A program made the position numbers and the translations under genes. Positions 36,848 through 45,533 of a stretch of 64,000 nt of DNA are shown here, in pieces. Each line of letters opens with the position of its first letter. Position 1 is the stretch's first letter. Source of the DNA: Gemmatimonadaceae bacterium (GTDB lineage: Bacteria; Gemmatimonadota; Gemmatimonadetes; Gemmatimonadales; Gemmatimonadaceae); assembly GCA_037721215.1 (NCBI GenBank), contig JBBJNV010000020.1, positions 21,448 to 85,447 on the forward strand. Reading direction: 5' to 3'. The notes beneath the pieces were generated by a model. That model did not search any database. It was given only the letters and a program-made list of their open reading frames with translations, and was not told the origin of the DNA.

Positions 36848-37852
36848 TCAACTGAAGGCAGGACGATGGTCCACCCCGTCACCCTCGCTCAAAACGCGGT
36901 CGAGTACTTCACGATCGACGTTGCCCCCTGACAGTACAACTCCGACGCGCTTGCCGCGCATGCTGGCGCGTTCCTTCATCAGTGCGGCCATTGCGGCGGC
37001 GCCAGCTCCCTCCGCTACGTTGTGCGTGTCGGTGAAGAGTATCCGCATCGCTGCCTCGACTTCCGGATCGCTCACCTGCACGACACGTTCCGCACCCCGA
37101 CGGATGATTTCCAGGGCCTCGGGGACAGGCGTGCGACATGCCATCCCGTCGGCGATCTGCGTTGTGACGTCGTGCGAAACAGGATGACCGGCGGCGAACG
37201 AGATCGCGTATGCAGGCGCGGCATCCGACACAACGCCGACGATCTTTGTGTGAAGACCAAGCGCTTCGCGCGCCGCGATCAGTCCGCAGATTCCCGATCC
37301 AAGTCCGATCGGGACGTAAACGGTATCGAGGTCAGGCACGGCTCGAAAAAGCTCCAGTGAGTAGGTGGCAACGCCGAGGAGCAGGAGTGGATGAAATGCC
37401 GGTACGAGATGCCAGGCCCGCTCTACGGCGATCTCAGCCGCGGCCTCCAGTGCCGCCTGAAAGTCGTGTCCGCGCTCGATCAGCTCAACGCCAAGCCTGC
37501 GCATCGCATTGTTCTTTTCGACGGCGTTACCCCGTGGCACCACAACAGCGGCTGCCAGCCCGTGACGCCTAGCGGCCAGCCCGATCGACTGACCGTGATT
37601 TCCCCGCGTTGCCGTGACTACACCGGTTACACCGGGCTCCGTCCGGCGGAGGTGGTCGAGGTACGTGATGCCGCCGCGTACCTTGAACGCCCCCACCGGG
37701 GTCTGGTTCTCGTGCTTCACCCACACCTCCGCCCCTGTTCGCGCCGAGAGCGCCGGCCAGGACTGCTGAGGTGTCGGTGGCATAACCGTGTAAACGAGCG
37801 CGGCTGCGGACTCCAGCTCGTCGAGCGATGGAAGCGGAAAGCTCATCGCCAT
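36848..37852 (-). CDS. Threonine dehydratase-like PLP enzyme (fold type II)
   Basis: A 334-residue Ser/Thr dehydratase-family enzyme. The PLP lysine is in KHENQTPVGAFKVRGG, the substrate loop is TATRGNHGQS and the glycine loop is IGLGSGICGL. There is no C-terminal ACT regulatory domain, so it matches the catabolic or short form rather than IlvA; related serine racemases and threo-3-hydroxyaspartate ammonia-lyases cannot be excluded. ATG 37852 is preceded by AGAAAG; ATG 37846 is an alternative. Its 3' end abuts the decayed AttH fragment on the opposite strand. Confidence 0.85.
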   Translation of the reverse strand: MAMSFPLPSLDELESAAALVYTVMPPTPQQSWPALSARTGAEVWVKHENQTPVGAFKVRGGITYLDHLRRTEPGVTGVVTATRGNHGQSIGLAARRHGLAAAVVVPRGNAVEKNNAMRRLGVELIERGHDFQAALEAAAEIAVERAWHLVPAFHPLLLLGVATYSLELFRAVPDLDTVYVPIGLGSGICGLIAAREALGLHTKIVGVVSDAAPAYAISFAAGHPVSHDVTTQIADGMACRTPVPEALEIIRRGAERVVQVSDPEVEAAMRILFTDTHNVAEGAGAAAMAALMKERASMRGKRVGVVLSGGNVDREVLDRVLSEGDGVDHRPAFS

Positions 37853-37962
37853 CTTTCTACTGTGTGTTCCATGGGACTCCTGGAAGGGCAGAACCGGCAA
37901 TGCACATGCCAATTGCTGAGTGTTGTCGCCCGCGCCCGGTGACACTCCAGACGGCGAGCCTC

Positions 37963-37990
37963 TTGACTAGACGGACTAGTTCGTTAGACT
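37963..37990 (+). promoter_or_regulatory. Promoter/operator of the VapBC-type operon
   Basis: TTGACT (37963-37968), a 16-base spacer and TAGACT (37985-37990) lie eight bases before the antitoxin ATG, which implies a leaderless or nearly leaderless mRNA. The spacer holds repeated GACTAG half-sites and the palindrome ACTAGT, a fitting operator for autoregulation by the antitoxin. Confidence 0.6.
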
Positions 37991-37998
37991 CTGCATCC

Positions 37999-38271
37999 AT
38001 GCGCGATACCTACTCATTATATGAGGCGAAGGCGAAGCTGTCGGCAATCGTTCGGCGGGTTAGAGAAGGGCATAGTGTGACTGTCACTCTTCGCGGCGAG
38101 CCAGTTGCGGAAATCCGGCCTATCGCGGCGCCGGCGCCAGGGCTCGACGCCCGGCTCAAAGAGCTCGAGGATCGCGGCACGATTTCTCCCGCTGTTGGAA
38201 GATTTGTCCGCGTTCGTCCGGTTGCCCGAAGGCCCGGAGCACTCAAGCGGTTTCTGGATGAACGCGATTGA
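37999..38271 (+). CDS. vapB: Phd/YefM-type antitoxin
   Basis: A 90-residue antitoxin. The N-terminal half is a Phd/YefM DNA-binding fold: YSLYEAKAKLSAIVRRVREGHSVTVTLRGEPVAEIRP. The C-terminal half is charged and probably wraps the toxin. ATG 37999 follows the promoter by eight bases, with no ribosome site. The stop overlaps the toxin start as TTGA, so the pair is translationally coupled. It should repress its own operon. Confidence 0.88.
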   Translation: MRDTYSLYEAKAKLSAIVRRVREGHSVTVTLRGEPVAEIRPIAAPAPGLDARLKELEDRGTISPAVGRFVRVRPVARRPGALKRFLDERD

Positions 38272-38651
38272 GCACGCTGGCCTACGTGGATGCCTCGTGC
38301 ATGGTGTCCATCGCGTTCGGTGAACCGGGATCGACAACCCTCGAAAGGAAGCTGACGAGCTTCGATCAGATATGTTCTTCCAGTCTGCTGGACGCGGAAC
38401 TCAGGTCCGCCATGGCGCGGGAGCGCGTCCCGGCGCCTCCCGAACTGCTCGCCAAAGTTCGCTGGATCATGCCAGATCGGCCTTTAAACGGCGAGATCGG
38501 CCGCGTGTTGAACGCCGGTTACGTCAGGGGCGCCGACTGCTGGCATCTCGCCACCGCGCTCTACCTGGCGCCGGAACCGGCCGATATCAGTTTCCTTACA
38601 CTCGATCTTCGGCAACGCGGCGTTGCCCGGGCGCTTGGATTCAAAAACTGA
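38268..38651 (+). CDS. vapC: PIN-domain ribonuclease toxin (VapC family)
   Basis: A 127-residue PIN-domain toxin. The acidic metal-binding residues are visible: Asp in LAYVDASCMVSIAF, Glu in LLDAELRSAMARE, Asp in RGADCWHLATAL and Asp in FLTLDLRQ. Family members cleave tRNA or rRNA when freed from the antitoxin. It starts with TTG at 38268, overlapping the antitoxin stop by four bases. A strong terminator follows 30 bases after the stop. Confidence 0.9.
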   Translation: MSTLAYVDASCMVSIAFGEPGSTTLERKLTSFDQICSSSLLDAELRSAMARERVPAPPELLAKVRWIMPDRPLNGEIGRVLNAGYVRGADCWHLATALYLAPEPADISFLTLDLRQRGVARALGFKN

Positions 38652-38680
38652 CTGCGGACGGTAGCGGCCTGCAAAACAAA

Positions 38681-38711
38681 GGGGGCCGTCGCCAAAGACG
38701 GCCCCCTTTTT
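38681..38711. terminator. Rho-independent terminator after vapBC
   Basis: A perfect 10-bp stem GGGGGCCGTC / GACGGCCCCC around the loop GCCAAA, followed by five T on the plus strand. On the minus strand the same stem is followed by TTTGTTTT, so it can also end transcription of the convergent glycine-zipper gene. Confidence 0.92.
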
Positions 38712-38730
38712 GTCCTCCCTCCGAAGGAGA

Positions 38731-39402
38731 CTACAACCGGCTATCTGTCGGATCGAGGCCCGGCTTCGATGCCGGATTGCCGTCCACCCGATCCTTCACA
38801 TTATCGACTGCACCGATCACTGTGTTCGCGGCTCCGCGGGTCGTGTCGGCCGCGCGGTCGGAGAGATCGTCACCGCTCTCGCTCATGCGATTCTTCGCCT
38901 CGCGCGACGTCACCGACGTATTGCGTGAGTACGCTTCCTCGGCATACGGACGAACAGTCGCCCAGTCGCCGTGCTTTGCGCGGAGATCGTTGCTCCAGCC
39001 CTTTTGCAAATCCGTTTCTACAGTCTCGAAGCTTTTGCCGTTGTAATCGGGATTCTCGCTGGCGAGATGGCCCAGCTGGTATGCGGGTCGAATGTCGTCG
39101 TAGCTCCGGTCAGCGAGGCGATCCGACCGCCCTTCATACGCTGTGCGGTAATGTTTGTCGTCGTTATCGCCAAATCGCGATGCAGCCTCGGAGACAGCGC
39201 GACCTGTCCACCATCCACCAGCAGCACCGGCGATAGCTCCAATGATCGTTCCGATAGGCCCGCCAACAGACCCAATGGCAGCACCTGCGGCAACGCCTGA
39301 AATGCTTCCAACCGCCTCGCCCACCACGTCTCCAGTGCTTGGATTATCATCGTGATGCAGTACGCCGCCCTTCTCGGGCTTCAGCTTGTCGTCGTGCTCC
39401 AT
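38731..39402 (-). CDS. Glycine-zipper membrane-associated stress-like protein
   Basis: A 223-residue protein of unknown role. Residues ~30-75 are a Gly/Ala-rich hydrophobic block with GxxxG-like spacing (GSISGVAAGAAIGSVGGPIG), a glycine-zipper that can insert in membranes. The rest is hydrophilic, with a repeated D/R/Y-rich middle (YRTAYEGRSD, DIRPAYQLGHLASENPDYNGKSF) and a C-terminal segment with DLSDRAADTTRGAANTVIG. Similar proteins are often induced by desiccation or osmotic stress, but that is only an analogy. ATG 39402 is fixed by a perfect AGGAGG seven bases upstream. Confidence 0.8.
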   Translation of the reverse strand: MEHDDKLKPEKGGVLHHDDNPSTGDVVGEAVGSISGVAAGAAIGSVGGPIGTIIGAIAGAAGGWWTGRAVSEAASRFGDNDDKHYRTAYEGRSDRLADRSYDDIRPAYQLGHLASENPDYNGKSFETVETDLQKGWSNDLRAKHGDWATVRPYAEEAYSRNTSVTSREAKNRMSESGDDLSDRAADTTRGAANTVIGAVDNVKDRVDGNPASKPGLDPTDSRL

Positions 39403-39479
39403 AATTCCTCCTGGAATCAAACTCGCGGGTACGTTACTTGTACCTCCAGGATGGCAATATTGAGACCACTTTTCTGCAA

Positions 39480-40325
39480 ATGCCCTCTACCGATCCCGAT
39501 GCTCCGGTGAAGAAAGAGATTACGACAGTCAACATCGGAACACAGGGGTGGAATTACGACGCCTGGGTCGGGCCATTCTTTCCCGTCAACACACGCGCGC
39601 CCGATTTTCTCTCCGTCTACTCCCGGGCCTTCAGCACTGTCGAGGTCGATTCGACCTTCTATGGGGTGCCTGCCGCGACGACGTTCCAGAGCTGGTTCGA
39701 CCGCACTCCCGCGGACTTCGTTTTTTCTCTAAAGTTGCCGCAGGAAGTCACGCACGAACAGCGACTTCGCGACACTTCGGGAGTGTCCGAGGAGTTTTAC
39801 GAGAGAGCACGCCTGCTCGGCACGAAACTCGGCCCGATCCTCGTTCAGCTCGGACCGAGCTTCGACCCCGGCGAGCTTCCCGCGCTGGTGGATTTCATCG
39901 GAAAGATTCCGGACGATCTGCGAGTCGCCGTCGAATTCCGCCATCGGGGATGGCTCAATGAAGGGGTTGTTGCATTCCTGCGCGATCGCGGTATTGCCCT
40001 CGCCCTCGTTGAAGGGCGATGGTTTCCGCGCCGGCTCATGCTCGCTCTTGCCGCGCGCCCAACGGCAGACTTCGCGTATATCCGCTGGATGGGACCCAAC
40101 CGTGACCTTGTCGATTACTCGCGAGTGCAGGTGGACCGAACCCGGGAGGTCGAAGCGTGGACCCGCGCAATGCTCGAGATGCGAGGCGGTGTCAACGACA
40201 TCTTTGGTTACGTGGCCAACACCTTCAGCGGTCACAGCCCGGCAACCGCGCGTGACCTTCAGCGACGAATGGGACAACGGCCCGTCGACCCGGACCTGCT
40301 CGGCGATCAGCTATCGCTGTTCTGA
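39480..40325 (+). CDS. DUF72 (YecE) family protein
   Basis: A 281-residue TIM-barrel protein of the DUF72 family. It has NIGTQGWNYDAWVGPFFP, the FSTVEVDSTFYGVPA motif, FVFSLKLPQEVTHE and the family's RVAVEFRHRGWL. The biochemical activity of YecE is unknown. The frame is open from TTG 39438; ATG 39480 was chosen because family homology begins soon after. It is divergent from the glycine-zipper gene with a 77-base gap. Confidence 0.9.
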   Translation: MPSTDPDAPVKKEITTVNIGTQGWNYDAWVGPFFPVNTRAPDFLSVYSRAFSTVEVDSTFYGVPAATTFQSWFDRTPADFVFSLKLPQEVTHEQRLRDTSGVSEEFYERARLLGTKLGPILVQLGPSFDPGELPALVDFIGKIPDDLRVAVEFRHRGWLNEGVVAFLRDRGIALALVEGRWFPRRLMLALAARPTADFAYIRWMGPNRDLVDYSRVQVDRTREVEAWTRAMLEMRGGVNDIFGYVANTFSGHSPATARDLQRRMGQRPVDPDLLGDQLSLF

Positions 40326-40351
40326 TGCTCTGAATGGATTCCAGTCGGACG

Positions 40352-40369
40352 CGCGGCGGTCACGCCGCG
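40352..40369 (+). terminator. Small GC hairpin between DUF72 and SURF1 genes
   Basis: CGCGGCG / CGCCGCG with the four-base loop GTCA. There is no T-tract. It lies nine bases before the probable -10 element of the SURF1 gene and could end the DUF72 transcript or affect that promoter. Confidence 0.35.
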
Positions 40370-40377
40370 AATCTCCT

Positions 40378-40383
40378 TACATT
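40378..40383 (+). promoter_or_regulatory. Probable -10 element of a leaderless SURF1 mRNA
   Basis: TACATT lies exactly six bases before the ATG at 40390. The same spacing is found before the HMA, DUF983 and RNase Z genes. No convincing -35 hexamer is visible. Confidence 0.45.
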
Positions 40384-40389
40384 GTAGTC

Positions 40390-41097
40390 ATGAGGGTTCG
40401 CACCGCATCGATGGCCGCCGTCTCGCTCGCAATCGCGGCCGCTTGCGCGAGTCTCGGAGTGTGGCAGCTCTCGCGGCTCGATTCACGCCGCGACTTCAAT
40501 CAGATCCTCGCCCGGCGGCTTGCGGTTCCACCGGTTGAAGTGTCGCGGTTGCCCGCCGACACGGCCAACGCACGCTATCGCCGGGCGACGATAGCCGGAA
40601 CGTACGATTACGCGAACGAGTTCGTGCTGATGAGCCGCACCCGCCAAGGTTCACCTGGAGTGAACATCGTTACTCCCGTTCGCATCGCGGGCAGCGATAC
40701 GGCGATTCTCGTCAATCGGGGATGGGTCTACGCACCTGACGCCATGACAGTGGATCTCAGGAAATGGCGTGAGAAGGACTCGGTCGCCGGTATCGGCTAT
40801 GTCGCGACCTATCCGCCGCCGCGCAGCGGCAACGCTGCCTCCGCCAGTCGTCCGAACGCCTACCGGTGGCTTGATTACCGGGTATTGAGAAACCGGTTGC
40901 CATACCCGATCGCCCCGTATCACCTGGTGCTCGCCGCCGACACGACGCCCGTGCCGCGAGACCTGCCGCAAAGCAATCCTCCGCGGCTGCCGGCGCCAAT
41001 GATGGATCAGGGCCCGCACCTCTCTTATGCGTTCCAGTGGTTTTCATTCGCCACCATATCTATCATTGGCACATACGTCCTCCTGAGGCGCAAATGA
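40390..41097 (+). CDS. SURF1-family cytochrome oxidase assembly protein
   Basis: A 235-residue SURF1-like protein, which helps insert heme a into cytochrome c oxidase. It has the two end helices of the family: the first with ASLGVWQLSRLDSRR (GxWQLxRLxxK motif), the last in HLSYAFQWFSFATISIIGTYVLL. The loop between them contains RYRRATIAGTYDYANEFVLM and AILVNRGWV. No cox genes are nearby. ATG 40390 starts the domain; the longer frame is not supported. Its stop overlaps the next start as ATGA. Confidence 0.92.
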   Translation: MRVRTASMAAVSLAIAAACASLGVWQLSRLDSRRDFNQILARRLAVPPVEVSRLPADTANARYRRATIAGTYDYANEFVLMSRTRQGSPGVNIVTPVRIAGSDTAILVNRGWVYAPDAMTVDLRKWREKDSVAGIGYVATYPPPRSGNAASASRPNAYRWLDYRVLRNRLPYPIAPYHLVLAADTTPVPRDLPQSNPPRLPAPMMDQGPHLSYAFQWFSFATISIIGTYVLLRRK

Positions 41098-43031
41098 CGG
41101 ACGCATCGCAGATGCTCGCGACCGAAAAGGAAGCGCGTGACACAGCAGAGTCGGCGCGCGAGACCGAATGGGAGCATCCGAGCTTCGCTCGCGAGCTCTT
41201 CCTCGGCAGATTCCGTCCCGACCTGATCCATCCGCATCCGCCGAACGACCCCATCGAGGCGGCCCGCGCAAAGCCGTTTCTCGACCGTCTGACGAGTTTC
41301 ATGGACAGGGTGAATTCCGACGAGATCGACCGCACGGGCGAGATACCCGAGCCGGTAGTGCAGGAGCTGCGTGACATGGGGGCGTTCGGAATCAAGATTC
41401 CGACGGAATACGGCGGGCTCGGGCTCTCGCAGATGACCTACATTCGCGCGATGGAGATAGTCGCGTCCAAGGACGGATCACTGATCGCGCTACTGTCCGC
41501 CAGTCAGTCAATCGGCGTTCCGCAGCCGCTCAAGATTTTCGGAACGGACGATCAGAAACAGAGATTTTTTCCACGTCTGGCCAGAGGCGCAATCTCAGCG
41601 TTCGCTTTAACCGAAGTGGACGCGGGTTCTGATCCCGCGAATCTACGCACCATCGCAACGCCCACGGACGATGGCGAGAACTTCATTCTGAACGGCGAAA
41701 AACTCTGGTGCACGAATGGAACGCGCGCCGAGCTGTTCGTTGTCATGGCAAGAACGCCCGATGCTCAGGTAAGGGGACGAACTGTAAAGCAGATCACCGC
41801 GTTCATCGTCGACGCAAGCATGCCGGGAGTCGAGGTCGTCCATCGTCTCCGGTTCATGGGCCTCAAGGCAATCGAGAACGGCGTGATCCGTTTCACGAAC
41901 GTGAAAGTGCCGCGCGACAACATTCTGTGGGGCGAAGGGAAGGGGCTCAAGCTGGCCCTGGTTACGCTCAATACAGGGCGACTGTCCCTGCCCGCCGGAT
42001 GTACCGGCGTGGCCAAGTCGATGGTGCGCATCTCCCGTAAATGGGCGGCCGAGCGGGTACAGTGGGGCCAACCGATTGGGAAGCATGAGGCTGTGGCGCA
42101 GATGATCGCAAGAATGACAGCCTACACATTTGCTATGGAGGCGGTAGCCGAGTTGGCGACCGCGTTATACGAAAAGGGCAGTTACGACATCCGGCTCGAG
42201 GCGGCACTCGCGAAACTCTACAATTCCGAAGCTGGCTGGCAAATCATTGACGATACGCTGCAGATTCGCGGCGGCCGCGGCTACGAGACGGCGAGCTCGC
42301 TGGCAAAGCGCGGTGAGGAAGCCATACCTGTCGAGCGCGCGATGCGGGATTTCCGCATCAATCTGATTTTCGAAGGCTCGTCGGAGATCATGCGGCTGTT
42401 CATCGCGCGCGAGGCTGTCGATCATCATTTCAAGCTTGCGTTCGATATCGTCAAGCCGGAGTCGACGATGAAGGATCGGCTGACGGCGATGGCGAAATCC
42501 ACTCCGTTCTACCTTACCTGGTATCCCGGACGTTGGGTGGGTACCGGGAGGCTCAAGCGGTACAGCGAGTTTGGAAAGCTGGCAACCCACATGCGATATC
42601 TCGAGAGCACGACGCGGCATCTCGGCCGATCGATATTTCATGCAATGGTGCGGTTCGGCCCCAAGCTCGAGCGGAAGCAGGCCGTACTTTTCCGGGCGGT
42701 GGACATAGGAGCGGAGCTATTCGCCATGTCGGCCGCCTGTGTGCGCGCGCAGATGCTCGCAAAAAACGGCCAGAAAGAAGCGGTGACGCTTGCCGACAGC
42801 TTCTGCCGGGAGGCGAGACTCCGAATCGACGATCACTTCCGAAACCTGTACGGACCGAACGACGACAATCTTTACAAGCTGGCGATGCAGGTGCTGAAGG
42901 GCGAGCATGCCTGGCTCGAGCAGGGCATTTCCGCGTATGGTATGGAGATGGGGATAGACAGCATGCCGCAATCAATGGATGAAACGCCATCGCCGATGCC
43001 GGAGCGGGACGTACTCGCCGGAGCACATTAG
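41094..43031 (+). CDS. Acyl-CoA dehydrogenase, long (VLCAD/FadE-like) form
   Basis: A 645-residue FAD-dependent acyl-CoA dehydrogenase for fatty-acid beta-oxidation. The N-terminal helical domain has GAFGIKIPTEYGGLGLS, the FAD motif is AFALTEVDAGSDPANL, and the C-terminal domain contains QIRGGRGYETASSLAKRG and the catalytic-region LIFEGSSEIMRLFIARE. The ~200-residue C-terminal extension is that of very-long-chain dehydrogenases. ATG 41094 overlaps the SURF1 stop by four bases. The stop overlaps the mgtE stop on the other strand. Confidence 0.9.
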   Translation: MTDASQMLATEKEARDTAESARETEWEHPSFARELFLGRFRPDLIHPHPPNDPIEAARAKPFLDRLTSFMDRVNSDEIDRTGEIPEPVVQELRDMGAFGIKIPTEYGGLGLSQMTYIRAMEIVASKDGSLIALLSASQSIGVPQPLKIFGTDDQKQRFFPRLARGAISAFALTEVDAGSDPANLRTIATPTDDGENFILNGEKLWCTNGTRAELFVVMARTPDAQVRGRTVKQITAFIVDASMPGVEVVHRLRFMGLKAIENGVIRFTNVKVPRDNILWGEGKGLKLALVTLNTGRLSLPAGCTGVAKSMVRISRKWAAERVQWGQPIGKHEAVAQMIARMTAYTFAMEAVAELATALYEKGSYDIRLEAALAKLYNSEAGWQIIDDTLQIRGGRGYETASSLAKRGEEAIPVERAMRDFRINLIFEGSSEIMRLFIAREAVDHHFKLAFDIVKPESTMKDRLTAMAKSTPFYLTWYPGRWVGTGRLKRYSEFGKLATHMRYLESTTRHLGRSIFHAMVRFGPKLERKQAVLFRAVDIGAELFAMSAACVRAQMLAKNGQKEAVTLADSFCREARLRIDDHFRNLYGPNDDNLYKLAMQVLKGEHAWLEQGISAYGMEMGIDSMPQSMDETPSPMPERDVLAGAH

Positions 43032-44470
43032 AGCAAAGTGCCCCTCAGGATGATAGCGGCAGCGTAGAAGTAGATCACCAGTCCGGTAACATCCACCAGC
43101 GTCGCCACGAACGGCGCCGAGGCGCTCGCAGGATCGAAGCCGGCTCTTCGCAGGACGAATGGAAGCATCGATCCGGCGAGTGTTCCGAACGTCACCACTC
43201 CCAGCAACGCAACGCCGACGACGGCAGCAATGAGTATGTATTGATCCCCATACGTTCCCGGCCAGATGGTCTGCCACAGCACTATCCGCAGCACGCCCAG
43301 AACACCGAGGATCGTTCCGAGCACGAGTCCTGACGGCAGCTCGCGCAACGCCACGCGCCACCAGTCCCTGAGTCGCACTTCGCCAAGCGCCATTGCGCGA
43401 ATAATGAGAGAGGTTGCCTGCGATCCGGAGTTTCCGCCTGAGCTGATGATGAGCGGAATGAACACCATGAGTACCAGCGCGCGGCTGAGCTCCTCCTCGA
43501 AGCCTCTCATCACCGACGCGGTGAGCATCTCGCCGACGAGGAGGACGGCGAGCCACCCGCCGCGCTTCCGGATCATCGACAGGAATCCGATCTGCATGTA
43601 CGGCTCGTCGAGGGCTTCCATTCCGCCGAACCGCTGCACGTCTTCCGTGTGCTCCTCGACGAGCGCATCGATGACGTCATCGACGGTGACCACGCCGAGT
43701 ATTCGCCGCTGCTCGTCCACCACCGGCAGCACCACCAGATCGTAGTTCGTGGTGAGCCGCGCAACTTCCTCGCGATCCATGCTTGCCGGTACACTGACGA
43801 CTTCTTCCCACGCGACATCCTTCACCATCGCACCTTCGGGAGCTGCGAGGAGTTCGTGAAGGGACATTACACCTTTTACCGTACCTGCCGTATCGACGGC
43901 ATAGATGGCGTGCATTGCTTCGCGCCGGCCGCCTCTGGCGATTCGCCTCACGCCGGCGAGCGCTTCTTCGACGGGTGTATCCTCGAGCACGGAAACGAAC
44001 TCGGTGGTCATCAGCCCGCCGGCCGTGTCTGGCTCGTAGGCCAGGAGCCGCTCGGTTTCCTCACGTGCCTGCCGCGGAATTTCGGAGAGGATCTCGTCTG
44101 CCCTCTCTTCCTCCATCTCGTCGAGAACGTCGGCGCGATCGTCCGGCGTCATCTGGGTGACCAGCTCCGCCGCCTGGCGGGTGGTCATCGCTTCGAGAAC
44201 TTCGCTTCGCAGATCTTCGTCGAGATACTCGAGCACATCGGCAGCGCGCGCAGCGCTGAGCGCGCTCAGCAGCTCCGCGACCCTGTCTCGCGGCAGCGCC
44301 TCCGCGACGTCGGCGAGATCGGCGGGATGCATCTCCTCCGTCTCCGCCGAAATGCTGGCCGGAGCTTCGTCGAGAAGAACCAGAATGTCGGGGGCGATCA
44401 GTGCGGCAACCCCTCTCGCTGCGTCCTCACCGACAACGGTGCGAGAGGGGGTGTGCCGATGGTCTTTCAT
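43028..44470 (-). CDS. mgtE: MgtE-family magnesium transporter
   Basis: A 480-residue Mg2+ channel. In order: the acidic helical N-domain (HPADLADVAEALPRDRVAELLSAL; MTPDDRADVLDEMEEERADEIL), two CBS domains (LMTTEFVSVLEDTPVEEAL and VVSVPASMDREEVARLTTNYDLVVLPVVDE), then five membrane helices with PLIISSGGNSGSQATSLIIRA and the pore motif region ASAPFVATLVDVTGLVIYF. The N and CBS domains sense Mg2+ and gate the pore. ATG 44470 overlaps the stop of the upstream HMA gene (TGATG); the longer frame is not real. Confidence 0.93.
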   Translation of the reverse strand: MKDHRHTPSRTVVGEDAARGVAALIAPDILVLLDEAPASISAETEEMHPADLADVAEALPRDRVAELLSALSAARAADVLEYLDEDLRSEVLEAMTTRQAAELVTQMTPDDRADVLDEMEEERADEILSEIPRQAREETERLLAYEPDTAGGLMTTEFVSVLEDTPVEEALAGVRRIARGGRREAMHAIYAVDTAGTVKGVMSLHELLAAPEGAMVKDVAWEEVVSVPASMDREEVARLTTNYDLVVLPVVDEQRRILGVVTVDDVIDALVEEHTEDVQRFGGMEALDEPYMQIGFLSMIRKRGGWLAVLLVGEMLTASVMRGFEEELSRALVLMVFIPLIISSGGNSGSQATSLIIRAMALGEVRLRDWWRVALRELPSGLVLGTILGVLGVLRIVLWQTIWPGTYGDQYILIAAVVGVALLGVVTFGTLAGSMLPFVLRRAGFDPASASAPFVATLVDVTGLVIYFYAAAIILRGTLL

Positions 44471-44700
44471 CACACCACCGGCAGCTGGCGGCGGCTGACG
44501 CTGAGCGCGGCAACGCGGTATCCGGCAATGGTCACGGCTTCGCTGATGGCCTCGTCGGTAGCCGTCCCGTCGTGATCGATCACCGCCTGGCCGAGTGAGA
44601 CATCGGCGCTGGAGATGCCGGGGACGCCGGCGAGCGCCGTAAAAACAGCGCGGACACAATGCGCGCAAGTCATGCCCGTGATCTTCGCCGTGGTGACCAT
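44470..44700 (-). CDS. Small HMA heavy-metal-binding protein
   Basis: A 76-residue single heavy-metal-associated domain with the metal-binding motif MTCAHC at residues 10-15, as in CopZ-like copper chaperones and MerP. The rest follows the ferredoxin-like beta-alpha-beta pattern (SSADVSLGQAVIDHD; EAVTIAGYRV). ATG 44700 is preceded at six bases by TATACT, suggesting a leaderless transcript. It is coupled by a TGATG overlap to mgtE, an unusual partner because HMA domains bind soft metals rather than Mg2+. Confidence 0.9.
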   Translation of the reverse strand: MVTTAKITGMTCAHCVRAVFTALAGVPGISSADVSLGQAVIDHDGTATDEAISEAVTIAGYRVAALSVSRRQLPVV

Positions 44701-44706
44701 GCGGCA

Positions 44707-44712
44707 AGTATA
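44707..44712 (-). promoter_or_regulatory. Probable -10 element for the HMA-mgtE operon
   Basis: TATACT on the minus strand, six bases from the HMA start codon, with no room for a ribosome site. The 268-base divergent region 44701-44968 holds this element and, on the plus strand, TTGACG (44899-44904) with a poor -10; nothing else is recognised there. Confidence 0.5.
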
Positions 44713-44968
44713 GTGGAGAGCCGGGAATTTGCCCACCGCCTGATCGCGAGCATTTCTGCGGTGCTCAGAGCGAATCAGACCGGCACGTGGCAAACGGTTT
44801 CTGGCCCAGCGCGGTTGCGGGCCAATCAGGACCATCACAGTATTTCTGACAGGTTGTGGAAGGGTCGGCGGCCCCCAGTGCCTCGAGCGCGAGGGTGGTT
44901 GACGCATTGGCAGGACCCCGCTTTCCATGCACGCCTGCCACGCATCTGCCGTCAACAGAGGAGTCTCG

Positions 44969-45439
44969 ATGAAATCTTTGCTGCACGCAGAGTCGCGTGA
45001 TGCGCTTCGACGCCGGCTCGCGGCGCTGCGGCCGAATACCGTACCAAAATGGGGCAAGTTCTCCGCGCCGCAGATGGTCGCTCACCTCATCCAGTCGCTC
45101 GGGATGATGACGGGCGATGTTCACGTCGTTACCGCGCGGGTGCCGTGGGTCGTGCGCAACGCTCCACTGAAACACATGCTGATCCATGTGATTCCGTTTC
45201 CGAAAGGCCTGCCGACTTCTCCCGAGCTGCTTGCCCGCAATGCGATCAGCGGTGTGGAGAGCGGGCCGGCGTGGAGCGCCGAGCTGAGCGCTTTCGACGA
45301 AGCGCTGGAGCGCATCCCGATCGTCGCGGAAGCTGGTCGGTGGCCTGCGCATCCAGCGTTCGGGCCTCTTTCCGGCCAGCAGTGGGGAGTACAGCAGTAC
45401 CGGCACCTCGACCATCACTTCCGTCAGTTCGGGGTGTGA
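44969..45439 (+). CDS. DinB-superfamily DUF1569 protein
   Basis: A 156-residue four-helix protein of the DUF1569/DinB group, with KWGKFSAPQMVAHLIQSLGM at the first conserved His and GVQQYRHLDHHFRQFG at the C-terminal His cluster, which together make the metal site. The role is unknown; relatives are thiol or stress-linked. ATG 44969 has AGAGGAG eight bases upstream. Confidence 0.85.
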   Translation: MKSLLHAESRDALRRRLAALRPNTVPKWGKFSAPQMVAHLIQSLGMMTGDVHVVTARVPWVVRNAPLKHMLIHVIPFPKGLPTSPELLARNAISGVESGPAWSAELSAFDEALERIPIVAEAGRWPAHPAFGPLSGQQWGVQQYRHLDHHFRQFGV

Positions 45440-45533
45440 TCGGCGGGAGCAGCAATCAAGCCTTTCTCTCTCATTGAGCTGAGTGCATTATCTGATTCCC
45501 GCGTCGGCGTAATTTCCACTCTCGGAGCTCTTG

